This document shows, one piece after another, positions 21,859-31,394 of a DNA stretch of 64,000 nucleotides. The notes under the pieces are model-generated. The model saw only the letters and a list, made by a program, of their open reading frames with translations. It did no database searches and was not told where the DNA came from. The position numbers were made by a program, and so were the translations under genes. Each line of letters begins with the position of its first letter. Positions within the stretch are counted from its first letter, which is position 1. This DNA comes from Yaniella halotolerans DSM 15476 (GTDB lineage: Bacteria > Actinomycetota > Actinomycetes > Actinomycetales > Micrococcaceae), in assembly GCF_000420805.1 (NCBI RefSeq), contig NZ_ATVQ01000001.1, positions 124,001 to 188,000 on the forward strand. Direction: 5' to 3'.

Positions 21859-22686
21859 GTGAGCGATACAAACATGTTTTTAGACGGTGACCATCCTGGA
21901 TTCGACCTCGCTCGGCAGGCAGCTGACGTCCTGACCGACCACTTCGGGGTAGCACGACATGACATAGGTGTCGTCTTAGGCTCCGGCTGGGCTCACACGA
22001 TCGGTGCCTTGGGTGACATCAACGGCGAGCTGTCATTTGCTGATATCCCCGGACTTGGTGGCGATGGCGTGGCCGGCCACGTGCAGAAGGTGACGTCTGT
22101 TCGGCTTCCAAATGGCAACAACGTCCTGGTCTTTGGATCGCGCACGCACTATTACGCCAATCGGGATGCCCAAGCAGTCGCCCACGTTGTGCGAACGATT
22201 GCCGCAACGGGAGCTTCCACCGTGGTACTAACAAACGGCTGTGGAGGCTTGGACCCACAGGTCGCCCCGGGCACACCGGTTCTGATCTCTGACCATATCA
22301 ACCTCACGGGTACCACACCGTTGGTCGGGCCCGAATTTGTCGATATGACGGACGCGTATGCACCACGCCTACGACAGATTGCCAAACAGGTGGACCCTAG
22401 TCTCACAGAGGGCGTGTACGTGCAGTTTGCTGGTCCCCAGTATGAAACACCTGCTGAGGTTCAGATGGCCGCCAAGCTCGGAGGCGACCTGGTGGGCATG
22501 TCTACTGCCCTGGATACCATCGCAGCCCGCCACGCCGGCCTCGAAGTCCTGGGGGTATCTCTTGTAACCAACGCCGGTGCCGGCGTCACTGACGCCCCGC
22601 TCTCCCACGAGGATGTCATCGCGGCCGGCCAATCTGCAGCCCCACGGGCCTCCCAATTATTGGCCGACATCATTCAGGCGATTTAG
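21859..22686 (+). CDS. Purine nucleoside phosphorylase (trimeric PNP/MTAP family)
   Basis: Cleaves purine (deoxy)nucleosides with phosphate to base and (deoxy)ribose 1-phosphate. The phosphate loop GVVLGSGWAH, the SRTHYY stretch with the conserved His, TNGCGGLDP, QFAGPQYETPAEV (Glu for purine binding region) and LVTNAGAG with the purine-binding Asn are present. The usual HxYEG reads HYYAN, so the Glu after Tyr is replaced by Ala. Start chosen is GTG 21859 (VSDTNMFLD), as homologues begin at this point; GTG 21853 and TTG 21820 are in frame. No strong ribosome-binding site is visible. It leads a three-gene nucleoside catabolism operon. Confidence 0.9.
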   Translation: MSDTNMFLDGDHPGFDLARQAADVLTDHFGVARHDIGVVLGSGWAHTIGALGDINGELSFADIPGLGGDGVAGHVQKVTSVRLPNGNNVLVFGSRTHYYANRDAQAVAHVVRTIAATGASTVVLTNGCGGLDPQVAPGTPVLISDHINLTGTTPLVGPEFVDMTDAYAPRLRQIAKQVDPSLTEGVYVQFAGPQYETPAEVQMAAKLGGDLVGMSTALDTIAARHAGLEVLGVSLVTNAGAGVTDAPLSHEDVIAAGQSAAPRASQLLADIIQAI

Positions 22687-22687
22687 C

Positions 22688-24388
22688 ATGGATGAATTCC
22701 TCACCACTGCTCAGCATTGGATGGATCTCGACCCAGAACACGCCGAGATCCTCGCCAAGGAAATCTCCGCTGCCCGCCGTGAAGAAGATTGGGCCATCGC
22801 CGCATTGACTGCCCGATTTGCCGGGTTCCTCACCTTTGGCACGGCAGGGCTTCGAGCGCCTGTCGGTCCAGGGACCACTCGCATGAACAGGATTGTGGTC
22901 CAGCGTGCGGCAGCAGGCATTGCTGATTTTGCCCACGAACGCGCAGATGAACCAGTAGTAGTAATCGGATACGACGCACGGCACCGCTCGAGAGATTTCG
23001 CCGTCGATTCAGCTGCAGTATTCACCGCTGCCGGATGTCGAGTTCAGCTCATGCCCACGACCACGCCGACTCCAATACTGGCCTATGCCCTCAAACACCT
23101 GGCGGCAGACATTGGCATCATGGTCACGGCATCCCATAATCCGCCCGCCGATAATGGTTATAAGGTCTATCTGGGCCCGCGACTGCTGCCACCAGAGGAC
23201 TCCACGGGCGCATATGCTCAAATTACTTCACCGACAGACGAGCTCATCGCTGCGAAAATTCACGCATGGAATATTTCGAGTGACCAACCCGAACTGGCTG
23301 GATCCGGCTGGGAGCTCCTCTCCGAAGACATCAGTACTGACTACGTCGAAGCTGTCCGACATTTCCTAAGCAATGTGTCCTCCAGCAAGGATCGCCATGC
23401 TCTGAACGTCGTCTATACACCGATGCATGGTGTGGGCGCCGGCGTCTTCTGTCAGCTGATGGACGCCACCGGCTTTAATACGGTCTCTGTGGTGGATCAA
23501 CAAGTTGATCCTGATCCAGCCTTCCCGACCGTTGCTTTTCCAAATCCTGAGGAACCCGGGGCTTTAGACCTCGCCATTTCGACGGCGGATTCCCTCCGTG
23601 ATACCGATCTCATTATTGCCCATGACCCGGATGCAGACCGGCTGGCCGCTGCGGTCCTGGTTGCCGGTGAGTGGCGGCGGCTATCGGGCGACCACGTCGG
23701 ATTACTTCTCGGCGCCCGGCTCATGCCTTATCTCGCGGCCAACAACCTCTCGATTTCCAATTCGGTCGTGTCGGCTCCACAACTGGCACAGCTGGCATCT
23801 CATTATGGTGTCCCCCACCAGGCAACTCCCACCGGGTTCAAATGGATTTGCCGTGCACCCGACCTCGGTTTTGGTTATGAAGAGGCTCTCGGATATGCCG
23901 TGGCCCCACACCTGGTCAATGATAAAGACGGGCTCAGTGCCGCGGTTATCTTAGCCGATTTGGCAGCGGAGTTGAAAGCTCAAGGCACCGATCTCGTGGG
24001 ATATCTGCAGGAGCTTACAGAACAGGTCGGCCCCACCATTACCGACCAGATCTCCGTGCCGGTGCCGTCGCCGTCCGTTGGTTCACTTCTCGTTGACGAC
24101 CTTCGGAAGAACCCTCCCTTGAAGCTTGCCCAACAAAGCCCCGTGATCGCCGTGGACTATGCGAACTCCCAGGTGGATTTGGCACAACGCTACGGCCCTA
24201 TGAACATGGTGGAGTTTTCTACCGAGGGACTAGTCACCGCCAGATTGATGATTCGGCCTTCCGGTACGGAACCAAAAGTGAAGTGCTATATTTCTGTTTC
24301 TGCTACACCAGGTACGCCATTTGAAACTGTCCAAGCAGCAATGGTTGATTTACGAGAAGAAGCTGCCAACCTTGTCAATATCGAATAA
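22688..24388 (+). CDS. Phospho-sugar mutase (phosphoglucomutase/phosphomannomutase superfamily; likely phosphopentomutase role)
   Basis: Alpha-D-phosphohexomutase superfamily enzyme of 566 aa. The active-site phosphoserine is Ser149 in TASHNPPADNGYK; the metal loop is HDPDADRLAAAV; the sugar loop is GYEEALGYAV; the phosphate-binding loop RPSGTEPKVK is near the C terminus. The ATG at 22688 begins one base after the PNP stop. Position between purine nucleoside phosphorylase and deoxyribose-phosphate aldolase makes conversion of (deoxy)ribose 1-phosphate to the 5-phosphate the likely job, although the family also handles glucose 1-phosphate. Confidence 0.88.
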   Translation: MDEFLTTAQHWMDLDPEHAEILAKEISAARREEDWAIAALTARFAGFLTFGTAGLRAPVGPGTTRMNRIVVQRAAAGIADFAHERADEPVVVIGYDARHRSRDFAVDSAAVFTAAGCRVQLMPTTTPTPILAYALKHLAADIGIMVTASHNPPADNGYKVYLGPRLLPPEDSTGAYAQITSPTDELIAAKIHAWNISSDQPELAGSGWELLSEDISTDYVEAVRHFLSNVSSSKDRHALNVVYTPMHGVGAGVFCQLMDATGFNTVSVVDQQVDPDPAFPTVAFPNPEEPGALDLAISTADSLRDTDLIIAHDPDADRLAAAVLVAGEWRRLSGDHVGLLLGARLMPYLAANNLSISNSVVSAPQLAQLASHYGVPHQATPTGFKWICRAPDLGFGYEEALGYAVAPHLVNDKDGLSAAVILADLAAELKAQGTDLVGYLQELTEQVGPTITDQISVPVPSPSVGSLLVDDLRKNPPLKLAQQSPVIAVDYANSQVDLAQRYGPMNMVEFSTEGLVTARLMIRPSGTEPKVKCYISVSATPGTPFETVQAAMVDLREEAANLVNIE

Positions 24389-24397
24389 GGAGTCACC

Positions 24398-25093
24398 GTG
24401 TCCAACACTGCACCGTTAGAGCCAACTGAGGTCGAGGCACTAGATCGCTTTGAGCTGGCCGCAAGAATTGACCACACCTTGCTGTCACCAACTACCACGG
24501 CACCCGAAATTGACGAGCTCTGTGATCAGGCGGCACAGTTTCAGACAGCTTCGGTATGTATACAACCAATTTGGGTGGCGCGTGCTGCTACTCGCCTGAC
24601 CAACACCGAGGTGAAAGTCTGTACCGTGATCGGTTTTCCGACGGGCGCTCAAACACCACAGACCAAAGCAACGGAAGCTGCCGAAGCAATCCGCAACGGC
24701 GCCAAAGAACTCGATATGGTGATCGACCAGGCCGCCGCATTGTCAGCGGACCGTACACGGCTAGTGCAAGATATCTCAGCTGTAGTTTCGGCTGCCGAAG
24801 GTCATGACGTCCTGGTCAAGGTCATCTTAGAGACCGCCTCACTGACGGAACAGGCAAAAGTGTTAGCCTGCAAAGCAGCCGTTGAGGCAGGCGCAAATTA
24901 TGTGAAAACTTCAACGGGTTTCGGCCCGGGCGGTGCCACAGTCGAAGATGTTGCTCTGCTCCGTCACACAGTCGGCGACGCACTCGGAGTGAAAGCCTCT
25001 GGCGGTATCCGCACTCGTGAAGACGCCCTCGCTATGCTGAAAGCTGGCGCAACCCGTCTTGGTGCCAGCTCAACGTACGCTATTCTTAGTTAA
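24398..25093 (+). CDS. deoC: Deoxyribose-phosphate aldolase
   Basis: Class I aldolase splitting 2-deoxyribose 5-phosphate into glyceraldehyde 3-phosphate and acetaldehyde. The Schiff-base lysine is Lys170 in YVKTSTGFGPGGAT; the second catalytic Lys199 lies in GVKASGGIRT; Asp106 in KELDMVID completes the site. The 231-aa size is normal. Starts at GTG behind AAGGAG, 9 bases after the mutase stop, completing the pathway from nucleoside to central metabolism. Confidence 0.94.
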   Translation: MSNTAPLEPTEVEALDRFELAARIDHTLLSPTTTAPEIDELCDQAAQFQTASVCIQPIWVARAATRLTNTEVKVCTVIGFPTGAQTPQTKATEAAEAIRNGAKELDMVIDQAAALSADRTRLVQDISAVVSAAEGHDVLVKVILETASLTEQAKVLACKAAVEAGANYVKTSTGFGPGGATVEDVALLRHTVGDALGVKASGGIRTREDALAMLKAGATRLGASSTYAILS

Positions 25094-25164
25094 CAACACA
25101 TCATCGCACCGTTCGCCGGGCTATCCTGGCTACGAGAACTTTTTGAAAGAACAGAGGTGTCCCC

Positions 25165-25437
25165 TTGATACGTGACGGCAAACCGGTAGATTACTCAGGC
25201 CAGGGCAATACTGCCGGGAACTTAATCGCAGCCTCCATCACAGCGGTGCTGTTTATTGGTGGGCTCTACATGTTCAATACACTTTCCTTTGAAAGCGTCT
25301 GGATTCCAATGCTGGGCGTTATCGGACTGTGCTCGCTGGCCTATTTCATTCCGAAGCAGCTCATCGGCAAATCAAACACCGTTGATGGTGATTTTGTGAC
25401 CGATCCAGTGCACGAAACCCGGTCGCCAAACTTATAA
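25165..25437 (+). CDS. Small two-helix membrane protein, unknown function
   Basis: A 90-aa protein starting at TTG 25165 after AGAGGTG. Two hydrophobic helices (about residues 20-37 and 49-66) are joined by a short loop, with polar N and C termini; both tails probably face the same side. I do not recognise a named family. It follows deoC by 71 bases on the same strand and precedes a strong terminator, so it is the last gene of that transcription unit. Codon use looks like its neighbours. The coding call rests on length, start context and terminator placement. Confidence 0.65.
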   Translation: MIRDGKPVDYSGQGNTAGNLIAASITAVLFIGGLYMFNTLSFESVWIPMLGVIGLCSLAYFIPKQLIGKSNTVDGDFVTDPVHETRSPNL

Positions 25438-25471
25438 ACGATTCGTCGTCACAGTTTTAGAACGATCTAAG

Positions 25472-25510
25472 ACAGCACCCGGGGTCTGTTGCCCCGGGTG
25501 CTGTTGTGTT
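25472..25510 (+). terminator. Strong rho-independent terminator
   Basis: A perfect 13-bp stem, ACAGCACCCGGGG (25472-25484) with CCCCGGGTGCTGT (25492-25504), a 7-base loop and a T-rich tail. It ends the pnp-mutase-deoC-small membrane protein unit just before the first acyltransferase gene. Confidence 0.9.
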
Positions 25511-25521
25511 GTTTGTAGACT

Positions 25522-26580
25522 ATGAAAACTGCTCAACGAAATATCGGGATTGACGCACTGCGGCTATTCTCAATCGCTATGGTCGTCTTGGGCCACTCCG
25601 GATCGTTTGAAGGTTCCTCGCTTTTGTCGATGTGGCGAATGCCTCTGTTCTTTATCTTGTCCGGTTTCTTTTTCGTTCCCTATGGGAGATCGCTACGTTT
25701 CGAGCTCAGTCGGCGGTGGGAAACGCTCGTCATCCCATACCTTGCATGGTCGTTAGTCATTTCGCTTGTAGTCATCGTTGTGAAATGGTCAGAGCCAACC
25801 GAAATGATGCACCACCTGTTTACGGGATGGCGGGGCGGAACCGGTCGTTCTATCTTTTGGATGTCGGCTTGGTTCCTTCTCAGCCTGGCAATCTCAGCTG
25901 TCATTCTGCGGTATCTGGAGCGTTTCCCCCGCTGGATGGCCTGGACTGTCGGGGGCGGCAGTATTGTGGTCTCCCGTCTTTTTGTGTATTTGAACCGTGC
26001 AGATATCCTAGACGGCCATCCCTTTGCTGAAGTACCGTTGCGCCTTGGCATTAGTCTGCCAATCATCTTCTACTTACTCATCGGCCAGGAAATCCGAACA
26101 CGTGTCATGCCCGCAGTGGAACACTTATCCGTGGCCCGTGCCTCATCTATCGGTCTCGTGCTCGTCGTTGCTCCATTGGTCCTCGCCCAGCATTTCTCAA
26201 TTCCAGCTCACTACATGCATGCTGGCTTATTCGGGTGGCCTCTTATCACCCCGATGATTGCCATTACTGTGACCATCGGGTTCATCATGATTTTTGCTAC
26301 CGCGGTGAATCGGGCACTTCAGGCGTCGGATTTCTTGAGCAGCCTTATCGTCAGACTCGCGCGCACAGGGTCAACCGTTGTGATGTTCCACGGCTTGATC
26401 TTATTATTTATGCATTCCCTCGGCATGAATTTCAGTTCTCTCCCGGATTTATTAGTAAGGTTTGGAATAGCGTTGACGACGGCTTTTGCTGTTGGTCTTC
26501 TCATCAATATGTCACCGGCGGCACGGGTGTTGTCCGGCGTTCCAAGAGAACGTCCGCTGCGGGTGACGATAGCCGCCTAA
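25522..26580 (+). CDS. Acyltransferase 3 family membrane protein (copy 1)
   Basis: Integral membrane O-acyltransferase of the acyltransferase-3 (OafA/WecH-like) family, which moves acyl groups to sugars or cell-surface polymers. The 352-aa chain has about ten hydrophobic helices; the family-defining N-terminal signature GIDALRLFSI is followed by VVLGHSG with the probable catalytic His25, then WRMPLFFILSGFFF. No SGNH domain is attached. Only 11 bases separate the preceding terminator from the ATG and there is no clear ribosome-binding site, so transcription may be leaderless. It is a paralogue of the next gene. Substrate unknown. Confidence 0.85.
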   Translation: MKTAQRNIGIDALRLFSIAMVVLGHSGSFEGSSLLSMWRMPLFFILSGFFFVPYGRSLRFELSRRWETLVIPYLAWSLVISLVVIVVKWSEPTEMMHHLFTGWRGGTGRSIFWMSAWFLLSLAISAVILRYLERFPRWMAWTVGGGSIVVSRLFVYLNRADILDGHPFAEVPLRLGISLPIIFYLLIGQEIRTRVMPAVEHLSVARASSIGLVLVVAPLVLAQHFSIPAHYMHAGLFGWPLITPMIAITVTIGFIMIFATAVNRALQASDFLSSLIVRLARTGSTVVMFHGLILLFMHSLGMNFSSLPDLLVRFGIALTTAFAVGLLINMSPAARVLSGVPRERPLRVTIAA

Positions 26581-26596
26581 TCGCCGAAACGGGTCT

Positions 26597-27667
26597 ATGT
26601 CCTCCACTCGAGTGCCTCGCAACGTCGGTATCGACCTGCTGAGAGTCTTCTCTATTGTCATGGTTGTCGTGGGGCACGCCGGTTCATTCCCCAATGACCA
26701 ACTACTGACGGTCTGGCGGATGCCCCTATTTTTTATGCTGTCGGGTTTTTTCTTTACTCCGGGCCGTAGCCTGACTAGCGAGTTTACGAAACGGTGGAAC
26801 ACATTGATCATTCCGTATCTGGCCTGGTCCGTGGTCATCTCCGTTTGGGTCATTATGACGTTATGGGGGCAACCGGAGACATTTTTCGACCATTTACAGT
26901 CTGGTTGGGCCGGCGGTTCAGGCCAATCGATTTACTGGATGGCAGCGTGGTTCATCACGACGTTAGCTGGCGCAACCATCCTGCGCCGGTTCCTCGAACG
27001 TTTTGGAAGCCTTGTCCCGTGGATAGTGGCAACTGCTGGAATCGTCGTCGCCTATGTTCTCACGGACCTGGTCAACAGCGGCGCCCTAGACACTCACCCG
27101 CTGGTGGATACCCCTTTGCGTTTAGGTTTGGCGTGGCCCGTGATGTTCTATCTCCTGGTCGGCGAATTATTACACAGCCTGCTGATGCCGTTGGTCAAGA
27201 AATTTACATCGCATGTCTTAGCACTCGTGGGCATCGCTTTGGTGGGGCTTGGACTCTACACCACGATGACATTCGACATCAGTGCGCACTATATTCAGGC
27301 CGGTGGCTTCGGAACGCCCGTCCTGACCCCACTGATAGCAATCATCGTGACGGTGGGATTCATCCTCGTCTTTGCCACCTGGGTCAATGATGTGCTCCAA
27401 AAGTTTCCCTCACCGCAAGCCGCAGTATCACGCCTGGTGCGGACTGGGACACCAGTGGTATTTATCCATGGACTGGCCCTGGTGTGGATGTACCAAAACG
27501 GTTTTGGAGAAGACTCGTTCGAGCACTTCGGTTGGCGTGTGCTCGTTGGTGTCGTCGCATCATTTCTTGTCGCACTGCTGATCAACAGCGCGCCGACAGC
27601 ACGTTTACTGTCGGGCGCTGCGCAGGAGCCTAATGTTTTCCGAAAGCGCGGCGGGCTACCGTCTTAG
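26597..27667 (+). CDS. Acyltransferase 3 family membrane protein (copy 2)
   Basis: Tandem paralogue of the previous gene, 356 aa, alignable end to end with roughly half the residues identical by eye. It shares GIDLLRVFSI, the probable catalytic His27 in VVVGHAG, WRMPLFFMLSGFFF and IPYLAWS. About ten transmembrane helices. The ATG lies 16 bases past the stop of copy 1, so both are co-transcribed. Its stop overlaps that of the convergent mfd gene by 4 bases, leaving no room for an intergenic terminator. Two related but diverged enzymes suggest distinct acceptors or acyl donors. Confidence 0.85.
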   Translation: MSSTRVPRNVGIDLLRVFSIVMVVVGHAGSFPNDQLLTVWRMPLFFMLSGFFFTPGRSLTSEFTKRWNTLIIPYLAWSVVISVWVIMTLWGQPETFFDHLQSGWAGGSGQSIYWMAAWFITTLAGATILRRFLERFGSLVPWIVATAGIVVAYVLTDLVNSGALDTHPLVDTPLRLGLAWPVMFYLLVGELLHSLLMPLVKKFTSHVLALVGIALVGLGLYTTMTFDISAHYIQAGGFGTPVLTPLIAIIVTVGFILVFATWVNDVLQKFPSPQAAVSRLVRTGTPVVFIHGLALVWMYQNGFGEDSFEHFGWRVLVGVVASFLVALLINSAPTARLLSGAAQEPNVFRKRGGLPS

Positions 27668-30600
27668 TTCTCACCAAAAACATGCGCAATAAAGTCCCCG
27701 GCCCACTTCAGCAGATCAGCATCGACGAGATCTTTTCCAGTTACTGATTTCGTTTTCGGCCGCGGCACCATGAGTGCGTTCATCGGTGCCCGATGCGTTG
27801 CGCCCGGGTACATCCGTTTGAGTCGCATGGCACGCGAATCAGGCAGCGATTCAACAGGACCAAACTTGATGTTCTTGCCCATGAGCATGATTTCATAGAT
27901 GCCATATTCGCGGGCAGTGTTGCGGAAATTAGCTACCGCAACGAGGTTCTCTGCAGGTTCTGGAAGCTGTCCGTAACGATCTCGGAGCTCTTCCACAACA
28001 CCCTCAACGGCTTCGGCGTCGGCGGCCTGGGCGAGATTTCGATAAGCTTCGAGGCGGAGTCGCTCACCCGGGATATAGTCATGCGGTAGGTGTGCGTTCA
28101 CTGGTAGCTCCACTTTGACTTCCTCTGGCGAGGTATCTTCCTCACCTTTGAAATCAGACACTGCCTCACCCACCATGCGCAGGTACAGATCGAAACCAAC
28201 ACCGGCGATGTGACCCGACTGCTCGCCACCCAGCAAGTTGCCTGCCCCACGGATCTCTAGGTCTTTTTGTGCCAATTGGAGTCCGGAGCCGAGTTCGTTG
28301 TGGGTAGCTACTGCCTTGAGCCGTTCCATAGCGACTTCGTTGAGTGGCTTATTTGAGTCATAGAGGAAATACGCATAGGCACGGTCTCGACCGCGTCCTA
28401 CACGTCCACGCAGCTGGTGCAACTGTGACAACCCGTAGCGGTGGGCGTCTTCGATAATGAGCGTATTGGCATTGGCGATATCCAAGCCGGTTTCAATAAT
28501 CGTGGTCGAAACGAGCACGTCGTATTCTTTTTCCCAAAAATCGACCATGATTTCTTCGAGCGTGGATTCGCCCATTCGTCCATGAGCAACAGCCACGCGT
28601 GCTTCGGGCATGAGTTCCTGGATTCGGGTCGCGACCTTGTTGATGGTGTTGACACGATTATGGACATAAAAGACCTGTCCTTCTCGCATCAGTTCTCGAC
28701 GAATGGCAGCGGTAATCTGCTTATCAGTGTATGGCCCCACGTAGGTCAAGACCGGGTGGCGTTGTTCTGGTGGAGTCGCCAAAGTGGAGGTTTCTCGAAT
28801 GCCGGTCATCGACATTTCCAAGGTACGTGGAATCGGTGTGGCCGTCATGGCCAGTACATCCACGTTTGTACGCATCTTCTTGAGCTTTTCTTTATGCTCT
28901 ACACCGAAGCGCTGTTCCTCATCCACGATGACCAGACCGAGGTCTTTGAACTGCACTTCATCTGACAAGAGTCGATGCGTACCAATCACCATGTCCACGG
29001 TACCTTCGGCCAGTCCATCGACTGTCTCACGCGATTCTTTCGCCTTCTGGAAACGCGATAGGGCACGGATCGTCACCGGAAAGCCGGCAAAACGCTCAGT
29101 AAACGTTTCGGCGTGCTGACGTGCCAAGAGCGTCGTCGGGACCAGCAGCGCAACCTGTTTACCGTCTTGGATAGCTTTGAAGGCCGCACGGACAGCGACT
29201 TCTGTTTTACCGAAGCCCACGTCGCCTGCCACCAAACGGTCCATGGGCACTTGAGCTTCCATGTCCTGTTTGACCTCTTCAACAGTGGTCAACTGATCCG
29301 GGGTTTCCATATGCGGGAAGGCTTCTTCTAGCTCAGCCTGCCACGGGGTATCCGGCGGGTAGGCATGCCCCGACGTCGCCATTCGTGCTGAGTACAGCTG
29401 AATGAGTTCTTTCGCAATTTCACGGGTCGCACGGCGGGCTTTGGATTTCGTCTGCGCCCAATCGGACCCACCCATTTTCGAAAGGGTCGGGACGTCTCCG
29501 CCAACGTACTGGGACACTTGGTCCAGTTGATCAGTTGGAACAAAGAGTCGATCCCCTGCGCCCCCACGTTTCGAGGGAGCAAATTCCAAGACCAAATACT
29601 CGCGATAGCCTTCTTCTCCAGCAGTAGACCGAGCACCAGCAACTTTGCGACGCTGGAGTTCAATGAATTTGGCAATGCCGTGTTGGCTGTGGACTACGAA
29701 GTCGCCCTCTTCAAGGGTCAGAGGATCAACAGCGTTGCGCCGTTTACGAGCCAGTGATCGACGCTCACCACGTTGGGTGCCTGCCGCTTGCCGGCCAAAG
29801 AGGTCATACTCAGTGACCACGGCCAAGCGTTGCTCGGCCCAGGCGAATCCGGATCCCAACGAAGCTGCGGTCACTTGGATCTGGGCTGGTTCCACGTCAT
29901 CGATGGCTTCCACCACCGTGGCGGTGTGACCTTGTTCCAAGAAGAGTTCCGCAAGACGCCGTGCCGGTCCTGGACCGTGGGTAGCCACCACGATGGACCA
30001 TCGGTCTTGAATCCGGTTACCAACGTGTTCCATCAGTGCTGTCATATCACCGGAGAATTGCGCAGGTGCGGCAAAACCACTGCGTAAGGCCGTCGCGTCG
30101 ATGGTGCCGTCGTGGTCGAAGGTAGTAAATTGCCACCAACCCTGATCGTGTTCTAGGGCCAACGTTCGTGTGTCGCCGAGTGTGGCGAAGCCACCTGCTT
30201 CCTGCTGATTTTCAACGGGTGCTGCCAGGCCTTCACCAGCTGCCGCCCATGCGGCTTCCAAGAACTCTTCGTTGGTGCTCAACAGATCGTCCACCCGATG
30301 CCGGACCTTTTCAGGTTCCACCATCACGGTGAGGGAACCTTCCGGTAGGACTTCCAAAAAGGATTGCATCTCGGTGACCAGTGGTGCTAGAGACTCCATT
30401 CCTTCAACGGCTACCCCATTGGACATGGGCTCCAGCATTTCCAAAACATTCGGCATCGATGCTTGGAGATCGCGTGCGCGCTGTTGCACTGCTGCAGTCA
30501 GCAGGAGCTCACGGCACGGTGGCGCGTACATCTTGGTTGGCGTTTCCGAACCGTCATCGGAGGTGTCTACCAGTGAGCGCTGGTCAGCGATGGAGAAGTA

Positions 30601-31269
30601 ACGAATATTTTCGACTTCATCACCAAAAAATTCGACGCGGTATGGGTGATCATCGGTGGGCGGGAAGACATCAATGATGCCACCACGAACAGCGAACTCA
30701 CCACGGCGCGAGACCATGTCAACACGGGAATAGGCGGCATTAGCCAAGTCCTCAACGACTTGTTCAAAGTTATAAAATTCTCCGGTCTGAAGTAGGACCG
30801 GTTCAAGATCTCCGAGGCCTTTAACGACCGGTTGCACAATGGACCGTACCGGTGCGGTCACGACCTTAAGCGGTTTTTGCCCGTCACGTCCAGGATGCGC
30901 CAGCTTGCGCAAGATTGCCATGCGTGCACCCACCGTATCGCTGCGTGGTGAAAGACGTTCGTGTGGCAGCGTTTCCCAGGATGGGAAATGCCCGACGGTC
31001 TCGGCATCCATCCAGGAGTCCAGCCCGCGCGCCAGGTCTTCTGCCTCGCGAGCGGTTGCAGTCACTAATAGCACCACCGGCGCGGTAAATGCAGCATCTT
31101 GCAAGGCTTTTGCCAGGAGTGCGGTGACGGCTTCTCTGGCACCATCAGGTAGCGTCAGGGAAAGATCCGAGGTGCGCTCGGTTCGCGTAATTGAGGTCCG
31201 CATTGCCGCTACAGCGGTATCGGTTTCAAGGTGGTTTAGTAACCCTGATAACACAGCGTTTTCAGACAA
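27664..31269 (-). CDS. mfd: Transcription-repair coupling factor
   Basis: Recognises RNA polymerase stalled at DNA lesions, pushes it off with ATP hydrolysis and recruits UvrA. The 1201-aa protein has the UvrB-like N-terminal modules, the RNA-polymerase-interacting domain (EEGDFVVHSQHGIAKF), and the RecG-like motor with Walker A GDVGFGKTEVA near residue 682, DEEQRFG near 781, TATPIPRT, and QLRGRVGRGRD; the C-terminal TRCF domain follows. It starts at TTG behind GGGAAG. Part of the conserved glmU-prs-rplY-pth-mfd neighbourhood, here interrupted by the oppositely oriented DUF2505 gene. Confidence 0.96.
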   Translation of the reverse strand: MSENAVLSGLLNHLETDTAVAAMRTSITRTERTSDLSLTLPDGAREAVTALLAKALQDAAFTAPVVLLVTATAREAEDLARGLDSWMDAETVGHFPSWETLPHERLSPRSDTVGARMAILRKLAHPGRDGQKPLKVVTAPVRSIVQPVVKGLGDLEPVLLQTGEFYNFEQVVEDLANAAYSRVDMVSRRGEFAVRGGIIDVFPPTDDHPYRVEFFGDEVENIRYFSIADQRSLVDTSDDGSETPTKMYAPPCRELLLTAAVQQRARDLQASMPNVLEMLEPMSNGVAVEGMESLAPLVTEMQSFLEVLPEGSLTVMVEPEKVRHRVDDLLSTNEEFLEAAWAAAGEGLAAPVENQQEAGGFATLGDTRTLALEHDQGWWQFTTFDHDGTIDATALRSGFAAPAQFSGDMTALMEHVGNRIQDRWSIVVATHGPGPARRLAELFLEQGHTATVVEAIDDVEPAQIQVTAASLGSGFAWAEQRLAVVTEYDLFGRQAAGTQRGERRSLARKRRNAVDPLTLEEGDFVVHSQHGIAKFIELQRRKVAGARSTAGEEGYREYLVLEFAPSKRGGAGDRLFVPTDQLDQVSQYVGGDVPTLSKMGGSDWAQTKSKARRATREIAKELIQLYSARMATSGHAYPPDTPWQAELEEAFPHMETPDQLTTVEEVKQDMEAQVPMDRLVAGDVGFGKTEVAVRAAFKAIQDGKQVALLVPTTLLARQHAETFTERFAGFPVTIRALSRFQKAKESRETVDGLAEGTVDMVIGTHRLLSDEVQFKDLGLVIVDEEQRFGVEHKEKLKKMRTNVDVLAMTATPIPRTLEMSMTGIRETSTLATPPEQRHPVLTYVGPYTDKQITAAIRRELMREGQVFYVHNRVNTINKVATRIQELMPEARVAVAHGRMGESTLEEIMVDFWEKEYDVLVSTTIIETGLDIANANTLIIEDAHRYGLSQLHQLRGRVGRGRDRAYAYFLYDSNKPLNEVAMERLKAVATHNELGSGLQLAQKDLEIRGAGNLLGGEQSGHIAGVGFDLYLRMVGEAVSDFKGEEDTSPEEVKVELPVNAHLPHDYIPGERLRLEAYRNLAQAADAEAVEGVVEELRDRYGQLPEPAENLVAVANFRNTAREYGIYEIMLMGKNIKFGPVESLPDSRAMRLKRMYPGATHRAPMNALMVPRPKTKSVTGKDLVDADLLKWAGDFIAHVFGEN

Positions 31270-31394
31270 ATCTAACTTCCCACTATCCTGGTATTGTTCA
31301 CATCCGGCGCACGTACAAGCATAACTGTTTTTACAGCTTCACCGTCTACACTGGCTTAAATATCAACTGCTCGCGAGCATGAGAGAGGAAGCAC

